DNA from: Sulfuricella sp. T08
GTDB lineage: Bacteria > Pseudomonadota > Gammaproteobacteria > Burkholderiales > Sulfuricellaceae
DNA length: 64,000 nt
Reading direction: 5' to 3'
Assembly: GCF_000971475.1 (NCBI RefSeq)
Contig: NZ_DF967548.1
Location: 87,544-151,543, forward strand
In this document: piece by piece, positions 26,892-37,560 of the stretch
How the letters are laid out: each line of letters opens with the position of its first letter
Position numbering within the stretch: the stretch's first letter is position 1
Position numbers and translations under genes: made by a program
The notes under the pieces: generated by a model
Databases searched by the model: none
What the model was told of the DNA's origin: nothing
The model's input: the letters and a program-made list of their open reading frames with translations, nothing else

Positions 26892-29612
26892 TCAGCTGAG
26901 CTTGCCATGGCACTGCTTGTACTTCTTGCCAGAACCACACGGGCAGGGATCGTTGCGGCCGACCTTGTCGCCGGCGCGGACGAAGGGGTGATGCTCCTCA
27001 CCCTCGGCATCCTCGTCAGCTCCTCCCAGCGCCTCGTCGTAATCGGCGTGGTGGTATTGGACATTGGACGGTTGCGGTTGGGCTTCAACCGCTTCCACAT
27101 CCTCTTCGCTGCGGATCTGCACGGTCAGCACGATCTTGGTGACTTCGCGCTTGATGCGATCGAGCATGTCGGAGAACAACTCGAACGCTTCGCGCTTGTA
27201 TTCCTGTTTCGGATTTTTCTGAGCGTAACCGCGCAGATGGATACCCTGGCGCAGATGATCCAGCGCCGCCAGATGCTCGCGCCAGTGTGTATCCAGGCTT
27301 TGCAGCATGACTGCGCGTTCGAAGTGGTGCATGGTTTCGACGCCGACCGATTCCAGCTTGTGCTGGTACTGTGCGTTGGCTGCATCGATGATGCGTTTGC
27401 GCAGACCGTGTTCGTCCAGGCTTGATTCCTTATCCAGCCACTCGCGTAGCGGCAGATCAAGCTGCCACTCAGCGTGCAGCGACTTCTCCAGCCCCGCCAC
27501 GTCCCATTGCTCTTCCATGCTTTCCGGCATGATAAACTGGCTGATATGGTCGTTGATCACATCCTCGCGCATCGCCTGGATGGTTTCGGAAATATCGGTG
27601 GCCTCCAGCAACTCGTTGCGCTGGGCGTAGATCACCTTGCGCTGGTCGTTGGAGACATCATCGTACTCCAGCAACTGTTTGCGGATGTCGAAGTTGCGCG
27701 CCTCCACCTTGCGCTGGGCATTCTCGATGGCACGAGTCACCCACGGATGCTCGATCGCCTCGCCCTCCGGCATCTTCAGGCGATCCATGATGGCCGCCAC
27801 GCGGTCGGAGGCGAAGATGCGCAGCAGCGGATCTTCCAGTGACAGATAAAAACGGCTTGACCCATCATCGCCCTGTCGCCCGGCGCGGCCGCGCAACTGG
27901 TTATCCACCCGACGCGACTCATGGCGCTCGGTACCGATGATGTGCAGGCCGCCCGCAATCAGGACCTGGTCATGCACGGGCTGCCATTCGCTCTTGATCG
28001 CGTCGTGACGTTTGATCTTCTCCTCTTCGCTCAGGCTCTCGTCGTGGCGAATCTTTTCGAAATCGCCTTCGATGCTACCTCCCAGCACGATGTCGGTGCC
28101 GCGGCCTGCCATGTTGGTGGCGATGGTAATCGCTTTCGGCCGACCTGCCTGCGCCACAATCTCGGCCTCGCGAGCGTGCTGCTTGGCGTTGAGCACCTGA
28201 TGCGCAAGCTTTTCCTTCTCCAGCAGATTGGAAATGTATTCCGAAGTTTCGATTGAGGTCGTGCCGACCAGAACAGGCTGACCCCGGCTCTGGCACTCCT
28301 TGATATCGTTGATCACCGCCTGGTATTTTTCTTTTGCAGTACGATAAACCTGATCCATGCGATCCTGGCGTATCATGGGCCGGTGGGGCGGAATCACCAC
28401 GGTTTCCAGCCCGTAGATCTGCTGGAATTCGTAAGCTTCGGTGTCGGCCGTGCCAGTCATGCCGGAGAGCTTCAAATACATGCGGAAATAGTTCTGGAAG
28501 GTAATCGATGCCAGCGTCTGGTTTTCCTTCTGGATCGCCACGCCTTCCTTCGCCTCCACCGCCTGATGCAGGCCATCCGACCAGCGTCGCCCGGACATCA
28601 GGCGACCGGTAAATTCGTCGACGATGACCACTTCACCATCCTGCACCACATAGTGCTGGTCGAGATGGTACAGGGCATGAGCGCGCAACGCCGCATAGAG
28701 GTGATGGACCAGGCTGATGTTGGCCGCATCGTAAAGGCTGGTGCCGGGCAGCAGCAGGCCGGCCTGCGTCAACAACTGCTCGGCGTGCTCGTGTCCCTCT
28801 TCGCTGAGCAGAACCTGGTGCGACTTTTCATCGACACTATAATCGCCAGGCCCATCTTCCTGTTCTTGCTTGACCAGTTTCGGCGCCAGATCGTTGATAC
28901 GGTAGTACAGATCGACGTTGTCCTCGGCCTGACCGGAGATGATCAGCGGGGTGCGCGCCTCGTCGATCAGGATCGAATCCACCTCGTCGACGATAGCGTA
29001 ATTCAGACTGCGCTGCACCCGCTCCGTGGGCTGGTACACCATATTGTCGCGCAGGTAGTCGAACCCGAATTCGTTGTTGGTACCGTAAGTGATGTCGGCA
29101 GCGTAGGCAGCCTGCTTTTCCTCGTGGTCCATCTGCGACAGGTTGACGCCAACGGTGAGTCCGAGGAAATTGTGGATACGGCCCATCCACTCGGCATCGC
29201 GCTTGGCCAGGTAGTCGTTCACCGTAATCACGTGTACGCCCTTGCCGGACAATGCATTGAGATACGCAGGCAGAGTGGCAACCAGGGTTTTGCCCTCGCC
29301 GGTACGCATTTCAGCAATTTTTCCATAATGCAGCACCATGCCGCCGATCATCTGCATGTCGAAATGGCGCATCTCGAGCACACGCTTGCCGGCCTCGCGC
29401 ACAACGGCGAAAGCCTCTGGCAATAGCGCATCCAGGGATTCCCCGTTCTGGTAGCGTTGCCTGAATTCATCGGTTTTGGCACGCAGCTCCGCATCGGACA
29501 GCGGGGCGATTTTCGGCTCCAGCGCGTTGATGGCCTGGACTGTTTGCGTGTATTGCTTAATTAGCCGATCGTTGCGGCTACCAAAGATTTTTCTGACCAG
29601 ACGGGATATCAT
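26892..29612 (-). CDS. secA: Preprotein translocase ATPase SecA
   Basis: SecA pushes preproteins through SecYEG. The 906-residue protein has Walker [16 protein letters not shown] (about residue 102), DEAD-type [14 protein letters not shown], the preprotein cross-linking domain, the second nucleotide-binding domain ([28 protein letters not shown]) and the C-terminal zinc motif [14 protein letters not shown] that binds SecB and ribosomes. The start has only a weak ribosome binding site. A terminator-like hairpin lies 30 bp upstream and may regulate the gene. Confidence 0.98.
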   Translation of the reverse strand: MISRLVRKIFGSRNDRLIKQYTQTVQAINALEPKIAPLSDAELRAKTDEFRQRYQNGESLDALLPEAFAVVREAGKRVLEMRHFDMQMIGGMVLHYGKIAEMRTGEGKTLVATLPAYLNALSGKGVHVITVNDYLAKRDAEWMGRIHNFLGLTVGVNLSQMDHEEKQAAYAADITYGTNNEFGFDYLRDNMVYQPTERVQRSLNYAIVDEVDSILIDEARTPLIISGQAEDNVDLYYRINDLAPKLVKQEQEDGPGDYSVDEKSHQVLLSEEGHEHAEQLLTQAGLLLPGTSLYDAANISLVHHLYAALRAHALYHLDQHYVVQDGEVVIVDEFTGRLMSGRRWSDGLHQAVEAKEGVAIQKENQTLASITFQNYFRMYLKLSGMTGTADTEAYEFQQIYGLETVVIPPHRPMIRQDRMDQVYRTAKEKYQAVINDIKECQSRGQPVLVGTTSIETSEYISNLLEKEKLAHQVLNAKQHAREAEIVAQAGRPKAITIATNMAGRGTDIVLGGSIEGDFEKIRHDESLSEEEKIKRHDAIKSEWQPVHDQVLIAGGLHIIGTERHESRRVDNQLRGRAGRQGDDGSSRFYLSLEDPLLRIFASDRVAAIMDRLKMPEGEAIEHPWVTRAIENAQRKVEARNFDIRKQLLEYDDVSNDQRKVIYAQRNELLEATDISETIQAMREDVINDHISQFIMPESMEEQWDVAGLEKSLHAEWQLDLPLREWLDKESSLDEHGLRKRIIDAANAQYQHKLESVGVETMHHFERAVMLQSLDTHWREHLAALDHLRQGIHLRGYAQKNPKQEYKREAFELFSDMLDRIKREVTKIVLTVQIRSEEDVEAVEAQPQPSNVQYHHADYDEALGGADEDAEGEEHHPFVRAGDKVGRNDPCPCGSGKKYKQCHGKLS

Positions 29613-29625
29613 GAGTTTTCAGGAA

Positions 29626-29665
29626 GTAAAATAAACAAAAAGCCAGCGCCGAGCCGGGCGATGGC
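29626..29665 (-). terminator. Terminator or attenuator between the M23 gene and secA
   Basis: On the minus strand GCCA-T-CGCC pairs with GGCG-C-TGGC over a 6-nt loop (29642-29665), followed by TTTTTGTTTATTTT. It lies after the M23 peptidase gene but only 14 bp separate the T-run from the secA ATG, and I see no promoter in between. It could terminate the M23 transcript or control secA by attenuation. Confidence 0.7.
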
Positions 29666-29729
29666 CGTCAATTTCAAAAGGGTGTCTCTTGTCGAATTCT
29701 GACTCCAGAGGCTCCCATAAAGTACCAAG

Positions 29730-30644
29730 TCAGCCCAGATGCAGGTAATGCTCCGGATTCTGTGGAGCGCCACGGTGACGTACCTCAAAGTGCAAGTGCG
29801 GCCCGGTGGAGCGACCCGTGCTGCCGACCTCACCAATTTCTTGCCCTTTCATCACCACGTCACCGACCTTGGCCAGCAATTTCGAAGCATGTGCGTAACG
29901 GCTGATCAGTCCGTTGCCGTGATCAATCTCTATCATATTACCATAGCCGGCATAAGTATCGGCATAAACCACGATACCACCCCCCGCCGCATGGATAGCC
30001 GTACCTTGATCAGCCATGAAATCCACACCTTCATGAAAGGCTTTCTGGCCGGTGAAAGGGTCGATGCGGTAGCCATAATTGGAGGAATACCAACCCGTGG
30101 TCACCGGCCGCGTGGACGGAATGGCGACTTTCTTCGCCTGCTGCTGAACCAGCACCGCCTCCATCAACCCAAGCTGATCGGATCGATCGTCGAGTTTTTT
30201 CATTAAACCGTCAAGCTGCTGACCAAACTCGCTCAGGGTCATGTCGCGTGCCGGCAGGCTGGACTCCGCGCCGCCCTGGCCCGGTTTTTTGTCAAAATTA
30301 AATTCCTGTTTGCCCATATTTGTCAGCGTCGCCAATCGCTCGCCCAGGGAGTCGAGGCGCAGCACATGCGCCTGCATCTGGCCAAGTTTCACCGCCATGG
30401 CGTTAAGATTCTCCCGCAAGTACACCTGATTCTTCGCCGCCTCGGTGCGTTGCGAGCTTAACACCAGGGATTGCAGGTAGGGGTGTGGAATGTCTGCGGC
30501 GTGAAACAGCAACAGATAGGTGAAGGTCATCGCCAGCAACAACGGGAAAACCAGAAGCGCCATACCCAGGGTCATCACTTGGGCATGGCTCAATGCCACG
30601 GTCTTTCCCTTTGCCAACTTACCGGAAACTAGAATAATATTCAT
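29730..30644 (-). CDS. M23 family metallopeptidase (peptidoglycan endopeptidase)
   Basis: This 304-residue protein has a short cytoplasmic start, one membrane helix (MTLGMALLVFPLLLAMTFTY), a coiled-coil region (about 70-190) and a C-terminal LytM domain. Zinc and catalytic residues are in AFHEGVDFM (His and Asp) and GPHLHFEVR (HxH). It should cut peptide cross-links in peptidoglycan or activate such enzymes. The start is ATG 30644 with GGGAGA upstream. It is divergent from dciA with only 28 bp between starts and precedes secA. Confidence 0.92.
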   Translation of the reverse strand: MNIILVSGKLAKGKTVALSHAQVMTLGMALLVFPLLLAMTFTYLLLFHAADIPHPYLQSLVLSSQRTEAAKNQVYLRENLNAMAVKLGQMQAHVLRLDSLGERLATLTNMGKQEFNFDKKPGQGGAESSLPARDMTLSEFGQQLDGLMKKLDDRSDQLGLMEAVLVQQQAKKVAIPSTRPVTTGWYSSNYGYRIDPFTGQKAFHEGVDFMADQGTAIHAAGGGIVVYADTYAGYGNMIEIDHGNGLISRYAHASKLLAKVGDVVMKGQEIGEVGSTGRSTGPHLHFEVRHRGAPQNPEHYLHLG

Positions 30645-30672
30645 AGATCTCCCTTTAGTTTGTTCGTATCTT

Positions 30673-31113
30673 ATGCCCGCCCATCCAGCACATTCATTCC
30701 TGAGCGCCGCGCCCAACCTGCAGGCACTCCTTCAACAGGCGCAAAAACTGCTGGTATTGCAGAAGGCCTGGAGTGAAGTCGCGCCCAAACCGCTGGCCGC
30801 TGCATCCAGGGTCGGCGCGGTGCGCCAGCAAACGCTGATCGTCTATGCGAACAATGGCGCGGTTGCCGGCAAACTTCGGCAACTCGTGCCCAGCCTGCTG
30901 GAAAAAATTCAAAATCGGGGGGTTGAGGTTACTGCAATTCGAGTGGACGTGCAAGTCGAGGCTCCGCCTCCGGGGAAAAAACCGAAAGACCTGACGGTAA
31001 GCACTAACGCCTTGAGCAGCCTTGAGAAACTGGAACAAAGCCTGGAGGACTCACCTCTGAAAAACGCCCTTCATACCTTAATCCGGCGGCATTCAGACGC
31101 GGTAAAGGATTAA
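30673..31113 (+). CDS. dciA: DciA (DUF721) helicase-loading protein
   Basis: DciA helps load the replicative helicase DnaB in bacteria that lack DnaC. The 146-residue protein has the DUF721 fold in its N-terminal 90 residues (LQALLQQAQKLLVLQKAWSE, RQQTLIVYANNGAVAGKLRQ) and a charged, likely flexible C-terminus. ATG 30673 is used; the frame stays open upstream but without family support. No ribosome binding site is visible. It is flanked by the divergent M23 gene and a convergent small membrane protein gene. Confidence 0.88.
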   Translation: MPAHPAHSFLSAAPNLQALLQQAQKLLVLQKAWSEVAPKPLAAASRVGAVRQQTLIVYANNGAVAGKLRQLVPSLLEKIQNRGVEVTAIRVDVQVEAPPPGKKPKDLTVSTNALSSLEKLEQSLEDSPLKNALHTLIRRHSDAVKD

Positions 31114-31281
31114 ACGTCCCATCATTAGCAGGACTGCGAAAACCAGCAGGAATACCAGAGAGAACTTGAAAATCTGCCAGGCGAAGCGAAGATAGCGGAC
31201 ATCGCGGGTGAACAGGAACATTACCACTGCAACAACGATGGCAATAAGACCGAGATAGACAAATAACCTGAGTATTAACAA
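31093..31281 (-). CDS. Small two-helix membrane protein, function unknown
   Basis: This 62-residue protein has two hydrophobic helices (LFVYLGLIAIVVAVVMFLF and FSLVFLLVFAVLLMMGRLIL) separated by a short basic loop (TRDVRYLRFAWQ). It follows lpxC by 4 bp on the same strand and overlaps the convergent dciA end by 21 bp. Position after lpxC and before dciA is shared by many betaproteobacteria in my recollection. Function is unknown; a membrane or envelope role is only suggested by context. Confidence 0.75.
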   Translation of the reverse strand: MLILRLFVYLGLIAIVVAVVMFLFTRDVRYLRFAWQIFKFSLVFLLVFAVLLMMGRLILYRV

Positions 31282-31285
31282 GCGG

Positions 31286-32200
31286 TCAAACAGCCAGGCT
31301 GTTCAATCGCAACAATGCGGCCGGAGCATCTTCCTGGCGTTCAAAGCTGACGAATTCCCACGCCTCGGCATCCGCCATCAAACAGCGCAACAGACGGTTA
31401 TTCATGGCGTGTCCGGATTTGTAGCCGGTAAATGCGCCGATCAGCGGGTGGCCGAGCAAGTAAAGATCGCCGATGGCATCCAGCACCTTATGCTTGACGA
31501 ACTCATCCTCGTAGCGCAGGCCATCGCTGTTGAGAACGCGATATTCGTCCATCACGATCGCGTTATCGAGGCTGCCGCCCAGCGCCAGACCTTGCGAACG
31601 CATTGCCTCCACCTCGTGCATGAAGCCGAAGGTTCGGGCACGTGCAATTTCCTTGATGAAGGAGGTGTCGGCAAAATCCACCGTGACGGACTGGCCGGAA
31701 TTTGACAATACCGGGTGATCGAAAGCAATGGTGAGGTTCAGCCTGAAGCCTGGATGAGGATCGAAGCGCACCCATTTGTCGCCGTCCCTGACCTCCACCG
31801 GTTTTTTGACGCGGATGAATTTTTTCGCTGCCGGCTGCTCTTCGATGCCTGCAGACTGCAGCAAAAACACGAAGGGCGAGGCGCTGCCGTCCATGATCGG
31901 CACTTCCGGCGCAGACAGGTCGACATAGGCATTGTCGATACCCAAACCGGCAAAGGCAGACATCAGATGCTCGACGGTAGACACCTTGACACCATCCCGC
32001 ACCAGCGTCGAGGACAACCGGGTTTCTCCGACACTGTACGGTTCCGCCTTGATCTCCACAGGCTCAGCCAGATCGACGCGACGAAACACGATACCGGTGT
32101 CGACCGCGGCCGGACGCAAGGTGAGGTACACCTTCTCGCCGGTATGCAGCCCCACCCCGGTGGCGCGTATGATATTTTTCAGTGTCCGCTGTCTAATCAC
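31286..32200 (-). CDS. lpxC: UDP-3-O-acyl-N-acetylglucosamine deacetylase
   Basis: LpxC is the committed zinc enzyme of lipid A synthesis. With GTG 32200 as start (304 residues, VIRQRTLKN), the zinc ligands are His78, His237 and Asp241, with catalytic Glu77 and His264 ([26 protein letters not shown]). GTG has GGGAAA 5 bp upstream; ATGs 12-21 bp further up are alternatives. It has its own promoter downstream of ftsZ, ending the dcw region as in E. coli. Confidence 0.96.
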   Translation of the reverse strand: MIRQRTLKNIIRATGVGLHTGEKVYLTLRPAAVDTGIVFRRVDLAEPVEIKAEPYSVGETRLSSTLVRDGVKVSTVEHLMSAFAGLGIDNAYVDLSAPEVPIMDGSASPFVFLLQSAGIEEQPAAKKFIRVKKPVEVRDGDKWVRFDPHPGFRLNLTIAFDHPVLSNSGQSVTVDFADTSFIKEIARARTFGFMHEVEAMRSQGLALGGSLDNAIVMDEYRVLNSDGLRYEDEFVKHKVLDAIGDLYLLGHPLIGAFTGYKSGHAMNNRLLRCLMADAEAWEFVSFERQEDAPAALLRLNSLAV

Positions 32201-32239
32201 GAAATTTCCCATGAGCATCATGGTGTTGTCAGGGCCGGC

Positions 32240-32268
32240 AGTTTAGCACAGCGAGTGGGGCAGGCCAA
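32240..32268 (-). promoter_or_regulatory. Sigma-70 promoter of lpxC
   Basis: On the minus strand TTGGCC (32263-32268) and TAAACT (32240-32245) are exactly 17 bp apart. The expected transcription start is about 32233, giving a leader of about 33 nt before the preferred lpxC GTG. Confidence 0.6.
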
Positions 32269-32333
32269 CCCTCGCACCGAAATCGACACCCCGCGCGCCC
32301 CGTAGGCGCCGCCATTCAGCTCATCAGCGCGGG

Positions 32334-33488
32334 TCAGTCAGCCTGCTTGCGCAGGAATGCCGGAATATCAAGCAATTCCACGCCGGACTGCTTCATCGCC
32401 TCGACTTGGGCATCACGCCGACGCCGCATCACTGCAGGCTGTTCCAACTCGGTGTAATCCACCATCATCGGCTCATTGTCGGTACCGGTCTTCGATATCA
32501 CTATGCTTAACGGCTTGCTCTGCTGACGGTTGACCGGCGAACCCAGACCGGTAGCTACCACTGTCACGCGCAATTCGTCCTGCAGTGTGCTGTCGAACAC
32601 CGTACCAAAAATCACAGTTGCATCTTCTGCGGTGAAACTGCGGATGGTGTTCATCACTTCGTAGACTTCCTCGAGATTCATGTCCTCGCTGGCACTGATG
32701 TTGACCAGTACGCCGCGCGCGCCGGAGAGGTTGACATCTTCCAGCAGCGGACTGGCCACTGCCTGCTCTGCCGCCATGCGGGCACGGTCTACGCCGGTTG
32801 CCTGGGCCGAACCCATCATCGCCATACCCATCTCCGACATCACAGTGCGCACGTCGGCAAAATCGACGTTGATCAAGCCAGTGCATTTGATCAGCTCGGC
32901 AATACCTGCCACCGCGCCGTGCAACACGCCATCGGCAGCCTTGAAGGCATCGCGGAAACCAATCTTGCCGCCCAGCACTTCCATCAGCTTGTCGTTGGGG
33001 ATCACGATCAGGGAATCTACATGCTGCGTCAGCGCCTCAATACCTTCGAGCGCCACTTTCATGCGCTTGCCCTCGAAACCGAACGGCTTGGTCACCACCG
33101 CCACGGTCAGGATGCCCAACTCCTTGGCCACCTCGGCCACCACAGGCGCGGCACCGGTACCGGTGCCACCGCCCATGCCGGCGGTGATGAACAGCATGTC
33201 GGCACCGTCAATCAGCTCGGCGATACGCTCTCTGTCCTCCAGTGCCGCCTCGCGCCCGACTGCGGGATTTGCGCCCGCGCCCAACCCCTTGGTGATGGCC
33301 GAGCCCAGCTGCACGGTAACGCCAGCCTGATTGCGCTTGAGTGCCTGAGCATCGGTATTGACGCAGATAAACTCGACGCCACCCAGGCCACTGGCGATCA
33401 TATGATCCACTGCATTACCGCCGCAGCCGCCCACGCCGATTACCTTGATTACCGCTTCCTGTGTTTGTGTGTCCATGATCTCAAACAT
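32334..33488 (-). CDS. ftsZ: Cell division protein FtsZ
   Basis: FtsZ is the tubulin-like GTPase that forms the division ring. The 384-residue protein has IGVGGCGGNAVD (about 17-28), the GTP-binding GGGTGTG (about 107-113), the T7 loop INVDFADVRTVM, a short linker and the C-terminal peptide DIPAFLRKQAD, which binds FtsA and ZipA. ATG 33488 has the perfect ribosome binding site AAGGAG. The 54-bp ftsA-ftsZ gap is AT-rich and has a TATAAC that might belong to a private ftsZ promoter. Confidence 0.98.
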   Translation of the reverse strand: MFEIMDTQTQEAVIKVIGVGGCGGNAVDHMIASGLGGVEFICVNTDAQALKRNQAGVTVQLGSAITKGLGAGANPAVGREAALEDRERIAELIDGADMLFITAGMGGGTGTGAAPVVAEVAKELGILTVAVVTKPFGFEGKRMKVALEGIEALTQHVDSLIVIPNDKLMEVLGGKIGFRDAFKAADGVLHGAVAGIAELIKCTGLINVDFADVRTVMSEMGMAMMGSAQATGVDRARMAAEQAVASPLLEDVNLSGARGVLVNISASEDMNLEEVYEVMNTIRSFTAEDATVIFGTVFDSTLQDELRVTVVATGLGSPVNRQQSKPLSIVISKTGTDNEPMMVDYTELEQPAVMRRRRDAQVEAMKQSGVELLDIPAFLRKQAD

Positions 33489-33542
33489 GCCTGTCTCCTT
33501 TGTTGTTATACCCAAAGTTTAAAAAACCCAAAAATTACCTGC

Positions 33543-34781
33543 TTAAAAGTTCCCTTGAAACCAACTCTTCATCCGATTGAAAATCTGTGTCACCGAGCCG
33601 TTCTGTAGCGTTGCCAGGTGATGCCGCTGGTGCTGATCCATACCCGCGAGCAACAGCCCAACGCCGGTGGCGAAACGCGGATTGCGCACCACTTCGGCCA
33701 GCCCGCCCACGTACTGTGGCATCCCCAGCCGCACCGGCATGTGAAACACCTCCTCGCCCAGTTCCGCCATACCTTCCATGGCGCTGCTGCCACCGGTGAT
33801 GACAATGCCGGAAGAGAGCAGCTCCTCGAAACCGCTACGGCGCAATTCCGCCTGCACCAGGCTGTACAGTTCCTCGACGCGCGGCTCGATCACTTCGGCC
33901 AAAGTCTGGCGAGACAGCTGGCGCGCAGGCCGGTCGCCGACCCCGAGCACCTCGATCATTTGCTTCGCGTCAGCCAGCTGACGCAGCGCACAGCCGTATT
34001 TCACCTTCAGGTCCTCGGCATCCGCCGTCGGCGTCCTGAGCGCCATGGCCACATCGTTGGTGATCTGGTCGCCGGCGATCGGAATCACCGAGGTGTGGCG
34101 GATCGCACCACCGGTGAATACCGCTATGTCGGTGGTGCCGCCGCCGATATCCACCAGGCACACACCCAGGTCTTTTTCATCCTCCGACAATACCGCCATG
34201 CTGGATGCCAGCGGCTGCAGGATCAGGTCGCGCACTTCCAGCCCGCAGCGGCGCACGCACTTGATGATGTTCTGGGCCGCGCTGATCGCGCCGGTGACGA
34301 TGTGTACCTTGACCTCCAACTTTACCCCGCTCATGCCGAGCGGCTCGCGCACGTCTTCCTGTCCGTCGATGATGAATTCCTGGGTGAGGATGTGCAGCAC
34401 CTGCTGGTCGGTCGGGATGATCACCGCGCGCGCCGTTTCGATCACCCGGTCAACGTCGGATTGATTCACTTCCTTGTCCTTGATCGCCACCATGCCATGC
34501 GAGTTGATACTCCTGATATGGCTGCCGGCGATGCCGGTGTAGACCTCGCGAATCTTGCAGTCGGCCATCAGTTCGGCCTCTTCCAGCGCGCGCTGGATGG
34601 CATTGACGGTGGACTCGATATTCACCACCACGCCCTTCTTCAGGCCGCGTGACGGCGTCTGCCCCATGCCGATGATCTCCAGCCGCCCTTCCGGCAGGAT
34701 CTCTGCGACAATGGCGACGATTTTCGAGGTTCCGATATCCAGCCCCACGATCAGATTTTTTTGCTCTTTAGTCTTGCTCAT
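33543..34781 (-). CDS. ftsA: Cell division protein FtsA
   Basis: FtsA is an actin-like ATPase that tethers FtsZ to the membrane. The 412-residue protein has the phosphate-binding LIVGLDIGTSKIVAIV, the 1C subdomain replacing actin 1B, VCLVDIGGGTTDIAVF, GIVITGGSSAMEG and a C-terminal amphipathic tail with FNRMKSWFQGNF for membrane binding. It lies between ftsQ and ftsZ. Confidence 0.97.
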   Translation of the reverse strand: MSKTKEQKNLIVGLDIGTSKIVAIVAEILPEGRLEIIGMGQTPSRGLKKGVVVNIESTVNAIQRALEEAELMADCKIREVYTGIAGSHIRSINSHGMVAIKDKEVNQSDVDRVIETARAVIIPTDQQVLHILTQEFIIDGQEDVREPLGMSGVKLEVKVHIVTGAISAAQNIIKCVRRCGLEVRDLILQPLASSMAVLSEDEKDLGVCLVDIGGGTTDIAVFTGGAIRHTSVIPIAGDQITNDVAMALRTPTADAEDLKVKYGCALRQLADAKQMIEVLGVGDRPARQLSRQTLAEVIEPRVEELYSLVQAELRRSGFEELLSSGIVITGGSSAMEGMAELGEEVFHMPVRLGMPQYVGGLAEVVRNPRFATGVGLLLAGMDQHQRHHLATLQNGSVTQIFNRMKSWFQGNF

Positions 34782-34796
34782 CCCTTGTCTCCCTTG

Positions 34797-35603
34797 TCAG
34801 GCGGCAGTTGCCAGATAATTGGCATCACGTCGCCACCCGACTTTTTTCTTCAAATTTCCCTGACCCGGCCTTGCTGCCGGCTGCGCCTTCTTTGCTGGCG
34901 TCGAAGCTATCTGCGGATAGCGCACCGCGAACCCGTTGGGGTAGCGCAGGTCGGCATAGGCGACGGCAATCGTGAGCTTGGCGACGGTCTGGTCGTACAC
35001 CCCGACGAATTTCTCCAAGCGCTCGTGCACCTTTTCCCGGCCCAATTCCACCACCAGTCCATTATTCAGTTTGAGCTGCAGCGCACGGCGATCCGACAGA
35101 GTCATGCGGGTCAAAGCCAGGTTGAGCGGCTTGAGCAACCGGCTGAATTCCTCATAATGTCCGGTCACTTCCCTAGCCGCGTCTTCCGGGCCGTTAAACT
35201 CTGGCAGCAGCGCGTTCGAGGCCGCCCTGAACAGCTCGCCGTGGGTATTGACCAACGCCGAACTTCCCCAGCGCGCCAGCACCATATGTTCCTCTATCGC
35301 CACTTCCAGCCTGTCCGGCCAGCGCCGCCTCACGTTCACGTTGCGCACCCAGGGCAGCTTCTCGAACGCCGCGCGGGTACGGTTCAGATCCAGGGTAAAG
35401 AAGTTCCCCTTCATCTCGCGTGCAACGATGAACTGCACTTGCTCGCGATTGACGTGCTGCAGCTCTCCCTTGACGTCCACCTTGCGCAGCGGAAACACCG
35501 GCAGATGCACCACCAGGAACAGCACGGCATATACAAGCAGCACCGCTGCCAAGGCGTAAAGCGTGTTCGCTAGCCACAGTGTCATCTGGGTTTTATCCCA
35601 CAC
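34797..35603 (-). CDS. ftsQ: Cell division protein FtsQ
   Basis: FtsQ links cytoplasmic and periplasmic division proteins. The 268-residue protein has a short cytoplasmic part, one membrane helix (LANTLYALAAVLLVYAVLFL), a POTRA domain (FPLRKVDVKGELQHVNREQV) and the FtsQ/DivIB domain (LPWVRNVNVRRRWPDRLEV). GTG 35603 has GGAG 8 bp upstream; ATG 35585 is an alternative. The C-terminus is a basic tail beyond the domain. Confidence 0.94.
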   Translation of the reverse strand: MWDKTQMTLWLANTLYALAAVLLVYAVLFLVVHLPVFPLRKVDVKGELQHVNREQVQFIVAREMKGNFFTLDLNRTRAAFEKLPWVRNVNVRRRWPDRLEVAIEEHMVLARWGSSALVNTHGELFRAASNALLPEFNGPEDAAREVTGHYEEFSRLLKPLNLALTRMTLSDRRALQLKLNNGLVVELGREKVHERLEKFVGVYDQTVAKLTIAVAYADLRYPNGFAVRYPQIASTPAKKAQPAARPGQGNLKKKVGWRRDANYLATAA

Positions 35604-35641
35604 GGTTCAGCTCCAGTTCCTGAAATCAGGGTTCATGACGT

Positions 35642-36559
35642 TCATCCCGCTCGCGCCAGTTCAAGAACCTTGATCACCAAATCTTCAAAGCTCAGGCCTG
35701 CGGCCCGCGCCGCCATCGGCACCAGGCTATGGTCGGTCATTCCGGGCGAGGTATTGGCTTCCAGCAGGTACGGCTTGCCCGCCGCGTCGAGCAGGAAATC
35801 CACCCGCCCCCAGCCGGCGCCACCGATCACCGCGTAGCCCTGCTTTGCCAAACGCTGAATTTCGCTCTCCTGTTCCGCTGACAGCCCGCACGGGCAAAGG
35901 TAGCGGGTGTCGTCGCGCAGGTATTTTGCCTCGTAATCGTAGAACTCGTTGGCCGGCTCGATCTTGATCACCGGCAGTGTCTCGCTGCCGAGGATCGCGA
36001 CGGTGTACTCTCCGCCACCGACGAACTGTTCGGCGATCACCAAATCGTCGTAGCGCGCCGCCAGTTCGTAAGCAGCGCGCAGATCTGCGACTGTCTTCAC
36101 CTTGCTGATGCCGACGCTGGAGCCCTCGTTAGCCGGCTTGACGAACAGCGGCAAGCCGAGGCGCGCGGCGACAGCCGCGAAATCGCTGGCGGCATCAAGC
36201 AACTCGTAGGCGGGTACCGGCAATCCCGCCGCCTGCCACACCAGCTTGCTGCGCCATTTGTCCATGGCCAGGGCAGACGCCAGCACACCGCTTCCGGTAT
36301 AGGGAATATCCAGCAGGGCCAGCGCGCCCTGCACCGTACCGTCCTCGCCTTGACCGCCGTGCAGGGTGATAAAGACACGCTGGTAACCATCCCGCTTCAG
36401 TTCACCTAACTCCCGCTCGGCCGGATCGAACGCATGCGCATCGACGCCGCTGCGCTTGAGCGCCGCCAGCACCGCATTGCCGCTTTTAAGCGACACCTCG
36501 CGCTCTGCGGATTTTCCGCCCAGCAGCACCGCGACCTTGCCGAATTCCTCTGCTTTCAT
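35642..36559 (-). CDS. ddl: D-alanine--D-alanine ligase
   Basis: Ddl makes the D-Ala-D-Ala dipeptide for peptidoglycan precursors. The 305-residue ATP-grasp enzyme has [32 protein letters not shown], the glycine/serine loop [32 protein letters not shown] and the C-terminal [17 protein letters not shown]. It starts 1 bp inside the murB stop codon (TAATG). Confidence 0.97.
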   Translation of the reverse strand: MKAEEFGKVAVLLGGKSAEREVSLKSGNAVLAALKRSGVDAHAFDPAERELGELKRDGYQRVFITLHGGQGEDGTVQGALALLDIPYTGSGVLASALAMDKWRSKLVWQAAGLPVPAYELLDAASDFAAVAARLGLPLFVKPANEGSSVGISKVKTVADLRAAYELAARYDDLVIAEQFVGGGEYTVAILGSETLPVIKIEPANEFYDYEAKYLRDDTRYLCPCGLSAEQESEIQRLAKQGYAVIGGAGWGRVDFLLDAAGKPYLLEANTSPGMTDHSLVPMAARAAGLSFEDLVIKVLELARAG

Positions 36560-37488
36560 TAACCTTCTTCTCCGATAACACGCACTTCCGTGACCAGTTC
36601 AATGCCGTGCTGCTCCTTCACCGTTTGCCGCACCCTGGCGATCAGCGCCTCGATGTCCGCTGCCGTGGCTCCGCCGGCGTTGACGATGAAATTTGCGTGC
36701 TTGGGCGACACCATCGCCCCGCCGATCGTCGTTCCCTTCAGGCCGCATGCCTCGATCAGTCGCGCCGCATAGTCCCCAGCCGGATTGCGGAACACCGAGC
36801 CGGCGTTGGGCGTACCAATCGGCTGGCTCGCCACCCGCTTTTCCAGCAAGCCCTTGATCTTTTTCCGCGAAACCTCACCGTTGCCGGGCTTGAAAGCGAA
36901 CCATGCGGCGACGAACCATTCGCTTCCTATCCCTGCCTTGAGCGCCACGTGACGGTAGCTAATGTCAAAATCCTGCGGCGTACGACGGCGCAATTCGCCA
37001 AAACCGTCGATGGTCAGCACTTCGGTCACGTGTTGCCAGGTTTCAGCTCCGTAGCAACCGGCGTTCATCGCCAGCGCGCCACCCACCGTGCCGGGAATGC
37101 CAGCGAGAAACTCGGCGCCCTCGAAACCGTTCAAAGCTGCAAATCGCGCCACCTTCGGGCTGGCCACCCCGGCCTCGGCGTAAACCCCGGCTGGCTCGCC
37201 CGGCTTTCCGTGCCAAAGTGTGATCTGGTTGAGCGCACTGTGCAGAAGCACTACCGTGCCGCGCACTCCGCCATCGCGCACCAGCAAATTGCTGCCCAGT
37301 CCAATGAAGTGCACTGGCTCGTCCGCTGCCAGCCCCTGCAAAAACTGCGACAAATCGGCGATATCCGCCGGAATGTAAAAACGTTCTGCCGGCCCACCGA
37401 CGCGCCAGCTGGTATGTTTGCTCATTGGCTCGTTGTACTTCAACACGCCGCGCAACCGCTGAGGTGAATGCGCCAATGCCATATTCAT
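36559..37488 (-). CDS. murB: UDP-N-acetylenolpyruvoylglucosamine reductase
   Basis: MurB reduces the enolpyruvyl product of MurA to UDP-MurNAc using FAD and NADPH. The 309-residue protein shows NTSWR-like [13 protein letters not shown], the FAD motif [31 protein letters not shown] and the catalytic Ser in [10 protein letters not shown] choose ATG 37488 because AGGAGG precedes it at a good distance; upstream in-frame ATGs have weaker sites. It follows murC and overlaps ddl. Confidence 0.95.
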   Translation of the reverse strand: MNMALAHSPQRLRGVLKYNEPMSKHTSWRVGGPAERFYIPADIADLSQFLQGLAADEPVHFIGLGSNLLVRDGGVRGTVVLLHSALNQITLWHGKPGEPAGVYAEAGVASPKVARFAALNGFEGAEFLAGIPGTVGGALAMNAGCYGAETWQHVTEVLTIDGFGELRRRTPQDFDISYRHVALKAGIGSEWFVAAWFAFKPGNGEVSRKKIKGLLEKRVASQPIGTPNAGSVFRNPAGDYAARLIEACGLKGTTIGGAMVSPKHANFIVNAGGATAADIEALIARVRQTVKEQHGIELVTEVRVIGEEG

Positions 37489-37560
37489 GTCCTTGTCCTC
37501 CTCACCTTTCATATACGATCTTTCATGCAACTTGTTGCATAGTAAAGTCGGAATCCCACG

